A stretch of DNA of 64,000 nt from Massospora cicadina (taxonomy: Eukaryota > Entomophthoromycota > Entomophthoromycetes > Entomophthorales > Entomophthoraceae): assembly GCA_022478985.1 (NCBI GenBank), contig JAKSZP010017419.1, positions 1 to 64,000 on the forward strand, given 5' to 3'. The translations under genes were made by a program, and so were the position numbers. The notes under the pieces were generated by a model. That model had not been told where the DNA came from, did not search any database, and saw only the letters and a program-made list of their open reading frames with translations. Below, piece by piece: positions 22,440-34,574 of the stretch; the first letter of the stretch is position 1; each line of letters opens with the position of its first letter.

Positions 22440-25400
22440 GAAGATTAGTATTGGAGCTCACTACATATCCTTTGAGGCCTTGGTGGATACCGGATCAGTG
22501 GGAAATTTCATGAGTGTAGAGCTAGCCCACCAGTTATCTTGACCTGGACTTGGGTCCTACAATGATGCTTGCTTCATCAGTCTCCCAGACCTCATACCTA
22601 GTCTGAAAGCCAGTACCTTTCTCAGTTCTCCAGTTGAGCTTTTACAATCAACTCTCCGCAATGCCAAACTTGATGTTTCCAGTAAATTTTGGGGGTAGGT
22701 TAGTGGCGCTAACAACATGTTAGAATTCACCTGGAGTCTAATATGTTGTCATTTGCTAATGATCAAATGGAGGGGGAGTTTTCTCTAGTAGATACCCTTA
22801 CTTAAACTCAAGGCCGCAGTTCCATTATTTTTCCTCGTTTCCTCTGCGGGCCTTCCATTGGATTTCCCTGGGGCATTTATGGGCTATCAAAGTATCTTTG
22901 ATTCTGAGAAGGAGGACCATCTCCCCCTCATACTAAATTCAGTTTGGGATTTAAAACAACTCTTGCAGGTGGTTAATAAAAACTGCCCTTTGTACCCACA
23001 TACAGCGGAGAGGAGGCTGCTCTTAAATATTGGTTGTATGACATTCTTAAGAAAGGGTGGTTGTTTAAAGAAACATCACCAGTTGCTTCTCCCATCGTTT
23101 TTGCAAAGAAGGCCAATGGTTCCCTTCATCCCTGCGTGAATTATGGTCACTTGAATAAAATCACAGTTCATGATCCCTACCCTTTGCCCCTGGAGCAAAC
23201 TATGGGTCAAGAGATTGCTAAGTCGCATGTGTTCTCTAAGCTTGACATTGTTAATGCCTTTAACCAGACCTGGGTGATAGAAGGTCAGGAATGACTTGCC
23301 ACTATCCAAAAAAAGAGGGGTAATTTCAATTTTTAGTAATGCCCTTTGGGTTGCTTAATGCACCGGCCACATTTAAAAGAATGATTGATAGATTGCTGGG
23401 TGATCTCCAACTCACTTGAGCAGCTGCATATATTGATAATATTTTGGTTCACTCCATGACTCCCAAACAACATGTAAAGGACTTGGAAGCAGTAGTGGGT
23501 GCCCTTCATAAGGCAGGCCTGATCGTCAAGCCTTCAATTACAAGGCTTATAGGGATAAGATTACCTTTTTGGGCAATCTAGTCTTAAAAGATGGGTATGC
23601 TATTCCCCCCCACAACAAGTTGGACGCTATCCACGAATGTTCAACTCCAGCAACCCAAAAACAGTTGAAAAAGCTTTTTGGGCGCTATCATTTTTTTTTG
23701 AGAAATTTTCCCCAGACCTTTCCCAGTTAGCCGCTCCACTTTCCCACTCATGGGTAAGAGTGTTCCCTTTTGTTGGACACCTGAGTGCCAGCAGGCAAAG
23801 TCAATTAGAGAGTTGTTCTTACCACCCCATTCTAAAACATGCAGACCACTCCAAACCCTATATCATTGCATATGATTCCTCATCTGTTGCAGTTGGGGCC
23901 ACCCTGCTTTGAGCACAATGGTTTAGAACATCTGGTCACTTATTTTTCCTGAAAATTCTCCTCTGAACAATCCTGGGCCATCTATGATAAGGAGTTGGCA
24001 GCTGTAGCATGGGCTTTGACTCATTGGTGGTATCTGTTACAAGGCGCTCAGCATGAGTTAATGGTGCATATGGATCACCAAACCCTTCTGTATTTTTGTA
24101 AACCACAGAAGTTGGCAAATAGGCAAGCTCACACCTACTAGGATTTGTGTAGTTTCAACTTCAAATATGAGTTTGTGAAAGGTGCGTTAAATATGCTTCC
24201 TGATTTCCTTAGTCACAACCCTGCTCATTGCCCCATGGACTCAGATGAAGCAGACCTGGTTTCCGTGATTCCCACCACCCAAAACTTATCCATTGTACCT
24301 CCCGTGGTCTCATCAGTTAACTTAGCTCCTGATGCGCCTTTTGATTCACGAGTTTTAGCAGCTCAAATGACCTGTCCCAAAGGAATGGAGCTATTGGAAC
24401 AATTTTCCCTTCCAATTCATAAACATTCCCTATATTCCTTGGTGGAGAGTCTTATTTATTTTTGGTTGTGGGTGTGGGTTCCTCCTCTTTAGAGCCAAAG
24501 TCTTTTGAGCTCATCACAACCCCCACTCACAATTGATCATCCAGATAATAAAAAATGTATAAATTTTATTAATTGGACTTATAATTGGGCAAGATTGTCA
24601 AAAGAAGTACTGGCCTGGATCTCTGATTGCATTATCTGCGTGAAATCCAAGTCAAATTGATCAGGAAGGAATGGTCTCCTTCACCCTTTACAACAGGTTG
24701 AGGATCCATAGACATCAGTGTCCGTGGATTTTATTGTCAAATTTTTTTCTAATGGGTTTACTGCGGTGATGGTGCTGGTCAATTGTTTTACAAAATTTTC
24801 CCTATTTATTCCATGCTCTTCTGTGATTTCGAAAGAAAAAACAGCCCATCTCTTCATGCGACATGTGTTTTCTATATTTGGTCCCCTGCAGGAGATTATC
24901 AGTGACTGTGGTCCATAGTTTAAAGCGCAGTTCTGGAATGAGCTTTAATCCATTTTAAAAACTACACCCTTTTGTTACACAGCATATCATCCCCAGTATG
25001 ATGGACAAACTGAGCAGGTTAATATAATCTTAGAACAGTACTTACGCTGCTATGCTGCAGCCACACAGGATACCTGGTCAAATGACCTTCCTCTTGCTCA
25101 ATTTGCTTATAACAATGGAACGCATGCCTCTACGGGGGTTTCCCCTATGAGGCAACTTTGGGGTATAACCCCTCGTTTTCAGTCAGTCCTTGTATGCATC
25201 CAGAGGTCTCAGCTGCCATGGATCATGTAGAGCACATTTGGTCTACTCAGTCCTTGGTGCAGAAGCATCTCACTAAGGCTATCAGTGACTACAAGCGTTT
25301 TGCGGATTGGAAGCGGTTTTGTGGCCATGATATTGTGGTGGGTTTAGATGTCATGCTCGATATGCTCCATTTGAGATGCAGGTAGCCTCCTGGAAGTTTG

Positions 25401-25850
25401 TAAGCAAGCGTTCAGGTCCCCACTTGGTGGAGGAGGATTTGGGTAATGGTTCTTTCTGATTAAAATTGCTTTTCACTGAAAACAAAATTTAGTTTTCCAC
25501 ATATCTCATCTGTCCCTGTCTAAAGAGACTATTCCCTTGCATCCTGAGCTGATAGTGATTGAGGATGCGGAGGAGGGCTTAGTAGAGAGCATTTTAGCAT
25601 CCCACAAATCTCAAAGGTCAATTTAATATCTTGTCGCTTGGAAGGGTTATCCAGCCTATGAGAACAACTGGGTCAAGGCTCATGTTTGTGAGAACTGCAT
25701 GGAACTGGTCAAGGCATTTCACGTGTCCCATGCTGATTCTCCCTGTCCCCCCAGAAAAAGTTGTAACTTTAATGGCTATCAAGTGCTTAAGGCTCACAAA
25801 AATGTAGCTCTCAAAAAGTTTCCCAGTGGTGACACCCCTCCTCTGGCAAA
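22440..25850 (+). pseudogene. Gypsy-A pol remnant (PR-RT-RH-IN-chromodomain)
   Basis: Protease: LVDTGSVGNF at about 22480-22510. Reverse transcriptase: SPIVFAKKANGSLHPCVNY (about 23090-23145), FSKLDIVNAFNQ (23232), MPFGLLNAPATF (23340) and YIDNILVHS (about 23430), where the second catalytic Asp is Asn. RNase H: YDKELAAVAWAL (about 23982). Integrase: SVDFI (24720), SDCGP (24901) and DGQTEQVN (25000). Chromodomain: YLVAWKGYP to ELVKAFH (about 25627-25720). Several stops are TGA at expected Arg sites (for example YFS-stop-KF at about 23950). The chromodomain would tether integration to modified histones in chromoviruses. Confidence 0.85.
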
Positions 25851-25860
25851 AAAAGGGTAA
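25847..25860 (+). promoter_or_regulatory. Gypsy-A polypurine tract
   Basis: CAAAAAAAGGGTAA lies immediately before the 3' LTR. A purine run at this spot primes plus-strand DNA synthesis in LTR retrotransposons. Confidence 0.65.
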
Positions 25861-27346
25861 AGTAAGTCTAGTGGAACGTCCCCTCTGCATGGACTGGGCA
25901 ATTTTCCCATTTCCTAATAAAAAAGGGTCTGAAGAGGGCGGCTGTACCCTTCGTCACCCAGGGAGACATCACCCATGTGGCAGACAAGTGCTGGGTAACA
26001 GCTCTCCCTCTGAAGAATCTTCCACCAGTTCTCACGCTTTCAACACAAAATTAGTTTACAGAATTGAGGAAATCTGCACAGAAATCATTGGCAACCATCT
26101 CCCCATGAGCTTGAGGAACTTTATATAACTGATGTCACTGAATCCTCAGAATAAAAGCCAAAATGTCTGAAATCAACGGGAATAAAGCCTGATGGCAGAA
26201 AACTGATAGTCATAAGGGGATAATTAAAAATTCTCATTCAAAATCACCGATGGTATTGATCCATTGAGCAGTACAGTTGCTGACACCAAACTCCCATTGA
26301 AATCATCAGGAACAATCCCAGATGGGCATTTATCACCATCGGGTACTGTTGCCAATAGTTTGAAACACCCATTTCAAAAATTTGGGATTGGTGTTCAATG
26401 GTACCCATTTGTCCAAACGAATGCTCCAGCGACTGGGCATGGGCAGGTTGGCCATCCAAACCCATTTCTGACCCGTTGGGACTACCCCTATGTGGGGTGG
26501 CCCTGTGGGATTCCCATTGCCTGTCAGGCCATATGCCATTGCACTAACTGATGTAAATGCAGTAAAGCCTTGGGTCAGGCGTTTGTGGACAAAACAATAG
26601 TGACTCAGACTGTCGCCAAATCCTTTGATGTTGGTTCAGATTAGAATCTTTTCCCTCCTCCATAAAACTTCGCTAGGTTATGTCAAATTTGAGGGACCCA
26701 ATGCTGTTGCTTTGACAAGCTGACCCAAAAAACACTATTTAATCAGGCGCGTCACACTGAGAATTTTTGGTCAATTTCTTAACTTTTACTTTCAAAAAAT
26801 TCTCTCTAGTACCCAAATTTTATATTCTAATTCAATTCTTCTTGCTGAAGTTCTAATGGCACTGACTTGGTGGCTCATCGGCCTTATACTGGATGGGCTA
26901 TACCAGTTTTGATGGTCACAATTGCTCCCAGCATAGTAAACTGGATCCATCATGCAAGAAATTCCTGGGAATTTAATCCCGTTGTTGAAGCTATCCTCTA
27001 CCAGAATATTGGAATCCTGTGGCCTTACATATCTCACTTTAAGCATGGATTCTCCCCCTTGTCTCTGCTTTAGTGATGACCCCTTCCATTGGAAATACCA
27101 AAGAAGTTAATCCAGTAATGCACCACCCTGCAGTAAGCCCCTCAGGGTCTGGTGTTGCATCAGTTTGGTTCATTACCTGTTTCCTTTTTATGTTTTCTGC
27201 ACATCAATGATCCATTGTTGCCCAGCTTCCCACACCATACAACATCAATCAAGTTGAAATGCCTCTGGCATTCTGGCTTGCTATTTGGGTGCTTTTGCAT
27301 TCTGACTGGTAGGACAGTCTAAACTTCTTATGTCTTTTTCCTGACA
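25861..27346 (+). repeat. Gypsy-A 3' LTR
   Basis: 1486 bp matching 19192-20684. It begins AGTAAGTCTAG (TG decayed to AG) and ends CCTGACA. The two LTRs have many point differences and small indels, so the insertion is not recent. Confidence 0.86.
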
Positions 27347-27351
27347 CCCTC

Positions 27352-30304
27352 ACTTACATGTGACTACAAAGGGTTCTTCCCAGATAGGCCAAGATTCTCA
27401 CTCTAGAAGCGATGCAATTGTGGTAATACATCACCAAGTTGATATCTGGAAGGAAGGGATAGAAGCCTGGAGCTCATTAGCTGCTTGGCCCTCTTTAGTG
27501 ACAGTCTTTTCTAAGTTAGTCATAACCTCTGCTTGTAATTGGATGATGTGCTGGGCTAACTTATATATGGCTGCTCATGGTTTTTCTGTCAGAGAAGACA
27601 TCTTGTGCTAATAAATTCGGTATATCAGGCTCTCATCCATACAACACCCAGAAAGGGGACATATTGAGAATGTTATAGTAACCAATAAGGTAGGCCAGGA
27701 GGGCACTGAGTAAGTAGAGATCCTAGTGGACAGGGTCTGAATTGGCCATTTTGCAGAGTATAGAGACCATTGTCAGTTAACTCTTTCTACGGCCCCATTT
27801 ATGAATGGGTTATAGGGGTTGGGAAGAGTTGTTGTGTTCCCATAGAGGTGGAGAGGAGCTTAATCACTCAAGAGAGGTAAAGTTTTCCCATTGTCACAAA
27901 GGAGAACCCATGGGCAAACATGCCATGTGAAGATATATTGATGTAAGAAGGTAGCATTGGCTTCAACAGTCTGAGCGGGGAGAGCAGCGGCTTCAACCCA
28001 TATGGTGAAATGATCAACTCCAACTAAGATATAACGATTTTCCCTGTTAGTCTGAGGTAGAGGACCTACCACATTCAAACTTAAGATGTGGAAAGGTTGT
28101 TGGGCCGTTGTAGGTTAGTACTGATAACAGGTCTTGAAGCTATAATACTTTTTACAGGTCAGACAGGCATCTAGGACTTCAGCTATGGTCTTTATGATGC
28201 CCTCCCAGTAATACCGTTTTTTATACCACCCATAGATTTTTCAGACTCCGCCATGGCCCATGACAATGTGAGACTCCAGGATCACAGGTACTTGCTCTAT
28301 AAGCCTTAAATAAGGCAACCAGTTTACTCAACTTTCTTATTTAACTTCCCACTCTCCCCCTTAATGTTGCAGTAGTGCTGAGATAGCATCTTCCGTACTG
28401 TTTCATCTATATCAGCCTATGTATCAGGAGTCATGAGGAAATCATGTAACCTCTCCGTTTCATTATTGTCTAAGTGAAGGACTGACAGCCAGGTAATCCA
28501 TTGAAATTCATGTGGAGCGTCCCAGCTCTGTGCTCAATGGTCATGTCATAATGTTGGAGCTTCAAAGTTTAGCGTGCCAACCGCCCTGGGGGATCTTTTA
28601 TGTTCTGAAACCACTTCGAGGATGCATGATCAGTATTACCCTTAGATGGAGTCCCATATAGGAATGAAAGTAGTACTTTACAATGACTAGGACCTCCAGG
28701 CACTCCTTCTCAGTGACGCTGTAGTTGCACTCAGCTTTTAAAAGCATTTTGCTTATATAAGTCATGGGATGATCAACCCCATGCTCCATCAATTGAGCCA
28801 AGATAGCTCCAACAACATAGTCAGAGGCATCCGTGAATAACATGAAGGGCTTGCCATAGTCAGGGTGGTGGAGTATCGGCTTTTTTGCAATAGCTCCTTC
28901 AGGGTCTCAAACGTAGCCTTTTGTTCAGCACCCCAAAGGAAAGGAGTGTTTTTAGCCAGGAGGCGGACAAGGGCTTGCTGAGTTGGGCGAATTTAGGGAT
29001 AAATTGATGGTAATACCCAATCATGCTTAAGAATACCTGCGTGTTGCAAAGAGTTTTGGCGCCGACATCTTGATATTGCTTCGACCTTATCTTTTAGAGG
29101 TTAAACCCCATTCTTTGAGATAGCGTGCCTGAGGAAATTCAGCTTCTTCTGAAAGAAAGTACATTTAAAGGGCTTTAGTTTGATATTAGATGCCCAAAAG
29201 CGTTAAAACACTTCTTTTAAGTGCATGAGATGCTCATTGAACGTATTGGAAAAAACTTTGATATCATAAATATAGACAATCAAAGAGCTTAGCTTAAGAT
29301 CCTAGAGAATGCAATCCATCGCCCACTGAAAAGTAGCAGGCGCATTACACACCCCTGAGGTAGCTAAGTGGGTTGAACAAACCCTCACTGCAGATAAGGG
29401 CACACTTCTCATAATCCTGTTAACAAAGTTTATCTGCTAGTACCCGCTAGCCAATTCTATGACAGAAAAGAATTTAGACCCAGAGAGTTGGTCCAGAGCG
29501 TTGTCAATACATGGGATAGGGTAACTATCCTTCTTTGTGAGGCTCTTTAATTTGCGGTAGTCCATCATTACCCAATGGCCTCCATTTTCTTCTTTATTCG
29601 TAGAAGAGGGGACTACCAAGGGCTTTGTGAGGGCACCAGAAACCCAGCGTCCAGAAGCTGTTTGATCTCCATCCGCATCTGTAACTCCTCAACTTTGGAT
29701 TTGCAGTAGGATTTGGAGCGGATAGGTTGAGCCTCCCCATAATCAATAGTATGATTCAAAACCTTCATGTGCCCATAGTCAGTGTCATATTGGAGAAAAT
29801 GTCGCTATTGGCCTTATGAAGGGTGCGTACTTAGTCAAGCTCAGCTGGTGTTAGTTTATCAGAGATATGAACAGTAGGCAAAGTACATAAGGATTTATCA
29901 GCGGGTAAGCCCATATCCCCCATAGACTCAATAAAGTGAACTTGTTTAATGTCCTCAATAGAAACCAGCAGGCTTCTTTCCATCTCCTGATGTTGCTTGA
30001 AAACTATGTCCTTTTTGGTGAGATTTCCCAATAGGAGTTAAATAGGTCGTTTATAAGCTGGGTCTAGTTTGCCTGGCAATACTCAAGGCTTTAGAGGTCT
30101 AACTCCGTTAATGCTGATTAGGTGCAATAATCAGTTGTGGAATTAGTAAGATAATCTTAGTGTCAACTACACGTTGTTCACCCACCTTGATTACTACTTC
30201 TTTGTATGCATAAAAGGTGATACCCTCTAGAGCGTCCACTGAGTGAGGCAACATTTTTTTATTTTGTTCCGCCTTTGTATAGTGTAGAAACAAAGCGGAG
30301 GAGG
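27352..30304 (-). pseudogene. Gypsy-D pol remnant (RT, RNase H, integrase)
   Basis: From high to low coordinates: a protease-RT linker (30108-30304 and 29831-30031, matching Gypsy-C at about 59480-59900); RT with WVMMDYRKLK (about 29560) and IPCIDNALDQL (about 29500); and the catalytic box as VYIYDIKVFS (about 29262-29291), where the first Asp of YLDD is Tyr. RNase H follows with FTDASDYVVGAILAQL (about 28800-28840) and TEKECLEVLVI (about 28690). Integrase follows with MNVVGPLPQT (28078), VDHFTIWVEAAAL (about 28020) and CDNGK (about 27890). The integrase tail at 27352-27600 (KLAQHIIQLQAE) matches Gypsy-C at 62227. Many stops are present. Confidence 0.83.
30300..30304. repeat. TSD GGAGG of Gypsy-E (partner 36913-36917)
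   Basis: GGAGG abuts both ends of Gypsy-E and lies in Gypsy-D coding sequence on both sides. Confidence 0.87.
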
Positions 30305-31553
30305 TGTGACGAACGGGGTCTCTCCACATTGCCACAAAGCAGTTGGGCAAGAGGGCCCATGTGAGTGCCCATAGGCAAGAGAGGGATGCTGTGGTGAGGT
30401 CCCGCGTTTGTTGGCTTGTTGAGCAATTTAGATATCCTTGGAACACTGTAAGGATGATGCTCACACTGAGGAGGGCAGTTTGGCCTCCAGAGAGAGCATA
30501 CAGAGAGGCGACAGCTCTGTCAAAATCTGAGGAATGGTCCATGTTGATTCACTCAAAATCCACGATTTTCCTTGAAATCTCAAATAAAATGATTTCAAAA
30601 TTTCAAAATTTTATTTTTGATTTTATAGGTTTTTATTGTATTTATTAGAAGACGAAGTTGTCTTAAACACCTTCACTTGGTTTGTTTTATATTAGGGAAT
30701 GGGGAATATGGGGAAATTGGACCCCGCGGAGTCTGCAGCGGTGGACTATCCATGGGCCTACTTTGAGAATCTCAGTCTCCAATATTCTCATCTAGGCCCA
30801 TTCTAGACCATCCGTCAAGTACCTGTGGCATTACAGAAACTTTTTTGCATATATTTCTGTTTGTTGAGGATGAATCAGAGCTCATCTCCACCTTATCACT
30901 AAAATTCCCATTTTTGGGATAATTTGGCCCAGCAGCCCCTGATTTGCTGGGCTGCCCTTCACTGTGGCTCTCAATAATTTTGATGAGCGGCGGATTCAGC
31001 TTGGCAGCTCCTGATTCGTTGAGCTGCCCAATGCCATCATTTCCTTTTCTGGAGTTATTTGGCTTGACAGCTGCATCAAGCTGCCAAATGCTGACATTTC
31101 CTCTTTTAGTGTTATTCAGCTTGGCAGCTCCTGATTTGTCAAGCTGCCAGATGCTGACATTTCCTCTTTTAGTGTTATTTGGCATGGCAGCTCCTGATTT
31201 GCTGAGCTGCCCAATGCCATGATTCATGCTGCTTCCATTTTTGGCATAATTTGGCTTGGCAGCCCCTGATTCACTGGGCTGCTCTTTGCTGTCACCAATT
31301 GCTACACATGAGGCCTCAGAATTTGGGTTGGCGGCCTCTGATTGGCCCAGTTGACATTTACGTCAACTTTTGCTGCCTTTGCCTCAGGTTTTGTAAGTTT
31401 TGTGGCATCTGATTTGTCAGAATGCCATTTCTGAGGGTCATTGCCCTCAAGCCCAATGCTTTTATGTATATTTAGTGTGACACTATTAGCCACGATCCCC
31501 ACCTTAGGGGGGTCAGGGCTATGTGGCGGTCAGGCAGCGCCTTGACCATCACA
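30305..31553 (-). repeat. Gypsy-E 3' LTR
   Basis: 1249 bp, matching the 5' LTR (35836-36912) from TGTGATGGTCAAGG to the CACA end. It is 172 bp longer, because it holds extra copies of the internal repeat at about 31000-31230. Most other differences are CG against TG or CA, for example GACGAACGGGG here and GATGAATGGGG at 35839. Confidence 0.88.
30920..31290 (-). repeat. minisatellite inside the Gypsy-E 3' LTR
   Basis: Units of about 60-70 bp each hold a GGCAGCTCCTGATTTG-like core followed by an AGCTGCC motif. On the minus strand they stay open across the array and encode a repeat of the type SGAA-x-LN-x-KRGN-x-IWQL (part of a 151-codon frame, 30772-31227). The 5' LTR has fewer units (about 36440-36640). 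Confidence 0.75.
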
Positions 31554-31565
31554 TCACCCCCCTCA
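31554..31565 (-). promoter_or_regulatory. Gypsy-E polypurine tract
   Basis: The minus strand reads TGAGGGGGGTGA directly before the 3' LTR start, the expected plus-strand primer. Confidence 0.7.
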
Positions 31566-31609
31566 GAGGAGAGCCCCTGCGCCCCCAGTATTCCTCCACC
31601 TTCCAGGGA

Positions 31610-34574
31610 CAGTTGGCGCAGTCGGCGGCTGTTTGCCAGGAGGATTCTTCTATCAGGTAGCTGACCCATTTCACCAAGTACCATCACTTTTTGCGAGTGA
31701 TCTTGGTGTCTAGAATCTCCTCCACCTTGTATTCAGCCTCCCCTGGGTTGTCCAACTGGACCAGCTCCAGTTTTGTTGGTATGGGTCCTTCATACTTCCT
31801 AAGCTGCAAAACATGTAAAACTGGGTGTGCGCGCAATCCTTCCAGGAATTCCATTTGTACGCCACCTCATTCACCTGTCAGATGACCTTGTAGGGTCCCA
31901 GGTTGACTGGTCCAAACTTCCTACACTTTTCCTGGGGGTGTGTAGTGTTTTGCATTTATTAATACATAGTCACCATCTTTGAGGGGTGGAGCCTCTGAGC
32001 GATGCGCATCCACCTTCCTCTTCTGAGCCTCTGTCGCCTTCTCCAGGTTGGCTCTCAAAATCTCGAAATTTTCCTTTATTCCAGCCACTAACTCATCCGC
32101 CGCAGGGTTTGTTCCCCCTGCGTGTCCCTCCATCATCTGAGGGTGATACCCATGGTTTGCAAAAAAGGGTGACATCCCAGTCGATGAATGCACCAGGTTG
32201 TTGTATGCAAACTGTGCAATCCTCAGCCACTTGATCCAATGATCATGTCACGTGGTGAGGTAGCACCGTAGGTACTGTTCCAGGGTCTGGTTGACCCTCT
32301 CCATCTGGCCATCTGACTGGGGGTGGTAGGCGGAGGAATGGCAAGGTTTAATTTTTAAATTTTCCAGGAGGTGATCCCAAAACCTGGAGATGAACTGCGG
32401 GCCCCTGTCTGAGATGATCTCATCTGGGAGCCCATGTTGAGCAAAGACCTCCCTCATAAAGATTTTGGCCATGTCCTTCGCCATGACCTTAGAGGTGCAG
32501 GGGAAGAACTCAGCATACTTTGTTAGATGGTCCACCACCACCATGACCGCATCATAGCCCTCCAATTTAGGGAGCCCAGTGATAAAATCCACGCTCAGGG
32601 AGGTCCATGGCATTTGGGCGATCTGCAGTGGCTTGAGCTTCCCTGCGGGTTTGTTTTGGGATGGCTTTGAATGGGCGCAGGTAAGGCAGCGCGCGGTATA
32701 CCCTCTCACCATTCCCACTAGGCCCAGCCAGGAGTAGTTTCAGCATATTAACTTGATCATTTTTCCCACCCCTGGGTGTCCCGCCAGGGGGTGGTCATGG
32801 CATAGCTCCATTACCTCAGTTTGAAGCTTGAGCGTCGGGACCCATAGGCGGTCATGGTGCAGGATGAGGCCTCCCTCCTTCCTGAAATTCTTGTAGCCTT
32901 CGCTGGGGTCCCCTCCCTCTAGCTCTCTCCTGACCGTTTCTCCAAATTTGGTGCATCGTTGGGCTGTCCAGATTCTCTCTTTTAGGTCAGCGCGTTCCTC
33001 CTGTATTGATGCAAACAGCTGGGGAGGGAGCATCATGGCCATGTTGAACTCATCCAGCTCCTCCTTTGTGAAGGACATTTTTGGGTCCCAGCTGAGTAGG
33101 TCTGGGAGTAGGTTGCTCTCCCCAGGCTTATATTCTATCTTGAAATCATACTGAGATAGCTCCAGGTGCCAGCGGGCTTGTCGTTGGTTCATCCTATGGG
33201 GGCTCTTGTGGAACTCCAAGGCCCTGTGGTCAGTTTGGATTGTGAATGGATGGCGCATGTACAACAGATGATGCTGCCACTCATCCAGTGCTGCGACAAT
33301 CGCCAGGAGTTCCTTGTCATAGACAGGGTAGTTGGTTTCCGCTGGTAGCATCTTCCTGCTGAAGTAGCATACTGGGTGGTCCAAACCATCCTCCCCTGCC
33401 TGCAGTAGGACCGCCCCAATGGCAAAATTTGATGCATCTGTCTCTACTATGAATGGGCGATTGGCGTCTGGGTGCGCTAGGACTGGCGCTGTGAGGAGGG
33501 CCTCCTTGATGGCCTGGAACGCCCTCTCCTCTTCCTCCCCCATTTGAAAGGGACTTGCCCGGTCAACTGGGTAAGCGGGGTGGCTGTTTCTGAGAGGTCC
33601 TTGGTGAATCTCCTCAGGAAATTCACCACACCTAAGAAACTGCGCACACCTGTCTTGTCCGTTGGCGCTGCCCATTCCTTCACTGCCATCAGCTTGTCTG
33701 GGCAGATGGCTGTCCCCTTTTCAAATACAACGTTTCCTAGGAAAGACACTGAGCCCCTGTAGAACTCGCATTTGGAGGGCTTTAGACGCAGGTTGGCCTT
33801 GTCCAGTGCACTGAGGACCCTCTTGACGTCCTCTGTGTGCATCTCACGAGACTTGGAGAACACCAAGATGTCATCCATGTATGCGACGCAGCATCTCCTG
33901 ATCAAGTCGCCCAGGGCATGGTCAATGGTCCTTTGGAAAACGGCAGGGGCGTTCTTGAGTCCAAATGGCATAACCCTGTATTCATATACCCCTAGGTGGC
34001 ACTTGAATGCCGTGTACTGTTGGTGCTCTGGTACAACTGGCACTTGGTTGAAAGCGTCAACCAGGTCTAACTTAGTGAACACCTGACTCCCAGCGATCAT
34101 CTGTGAGATGCTCGCCATCAGCGGGATGGGGTAAGGGTCCATTTCCGTTATGGCATTTATGCGGCGGTAGTCCACACAGGGGCGGAGCTCGCCATTGGCC
34201 TTAGGGACCAGGAGGATGGGAGATACCACAGGAGATTTTGAGGGCACTATCATCCCTCGCTCCAACATATCCTTCACGTACTGGTCTAGGGCTTCCTTTG
34301 CTCTGGGGTTCAGGGGGTACACTGGGCTTCCTTTTGGGAGCTCAGCATCCCCTTTGAACTTGAACGAGAATGCAAAGGGGCCCTGTGGATCGCAGGGGGA
34401 GGCGACGCTCTTCTGGAACAGGTGCTCATAGTCTCTGAATTCCTCCGGTATCTGTTCCTTCTCCGCCCCTAAGTGCACAGAGTTCACACCAGGCCTGCTT
34501 CTGCCAGAGGTAAAGAATTCTAACGACAAGGGCTCTTGTTCCTTGGGGTGAAGCATCACCTGGCCCTCCTCCAA
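31610..34574 (-). pseudogene. Gypsy-E pol (RT, RNase H, integrase, chromodomain)
   Basis: RT (34574-33477): PILLVPKANGELRPCVDYRR (about 34150-34215), FTKLDLVDAFNQVP (about 34045-34085), MPFGLKNAPAVF (about 33970) and the catalytic YMDDIL (about 33865-33882). A frameshift near 33600 leads into RNase H: VETDASNFAIGAVL (about 33450), YDKELLAIVAAL (about 33320) and TDHRALEF (about 33225). The integrase HHCC knot begins CHDHPLAGHPG (about 32790); its core is SVDFITGLP (about 32600), SDRGPQF (about 32410) and GQMERVNQ (about 32310). The chromodomain EYKVEEILD...YLVKW...SW (about 31610-31725) has one TGA where Arg is expected. All named catalytic residues are present. Confidence 0.88.

Larger units (their letters stand above)
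19192..27346 (+). mobile_element. Gypsy-A: Ty3/gypsy chromovirus inserted in Gypsy-D
   Basis: The 8155-bp element has long LTRs (about 1.49 kb each), decayed gag and pol, and a C-terminal chromodomain. A CCCTC TSD and a polypurine tract lie at the expected places. The order protease, reverse transcriptase, RNase H, integrase, chromodomain places it among chromoviruses. Stops, frameshifts and a mutated catalytic site (YIDN for YxDD) make it inactive. A solo LTR of the same family is at 9889-11046. Confidence 0.88.

Noticed and set aside
30772..31227. 151-codon minus-strand ORF as a host gene for a repeat protein
   Set aside because: It is inside the Gypsy-E 3' LTR and shorter in the 5' LTR. 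It is treated as a minisatellite that happens to be open.
30920..31290. CRISPR array
   Set aside because: The units are adjacent, diverged and without spacers, and lie in a eukaryotic LTR.
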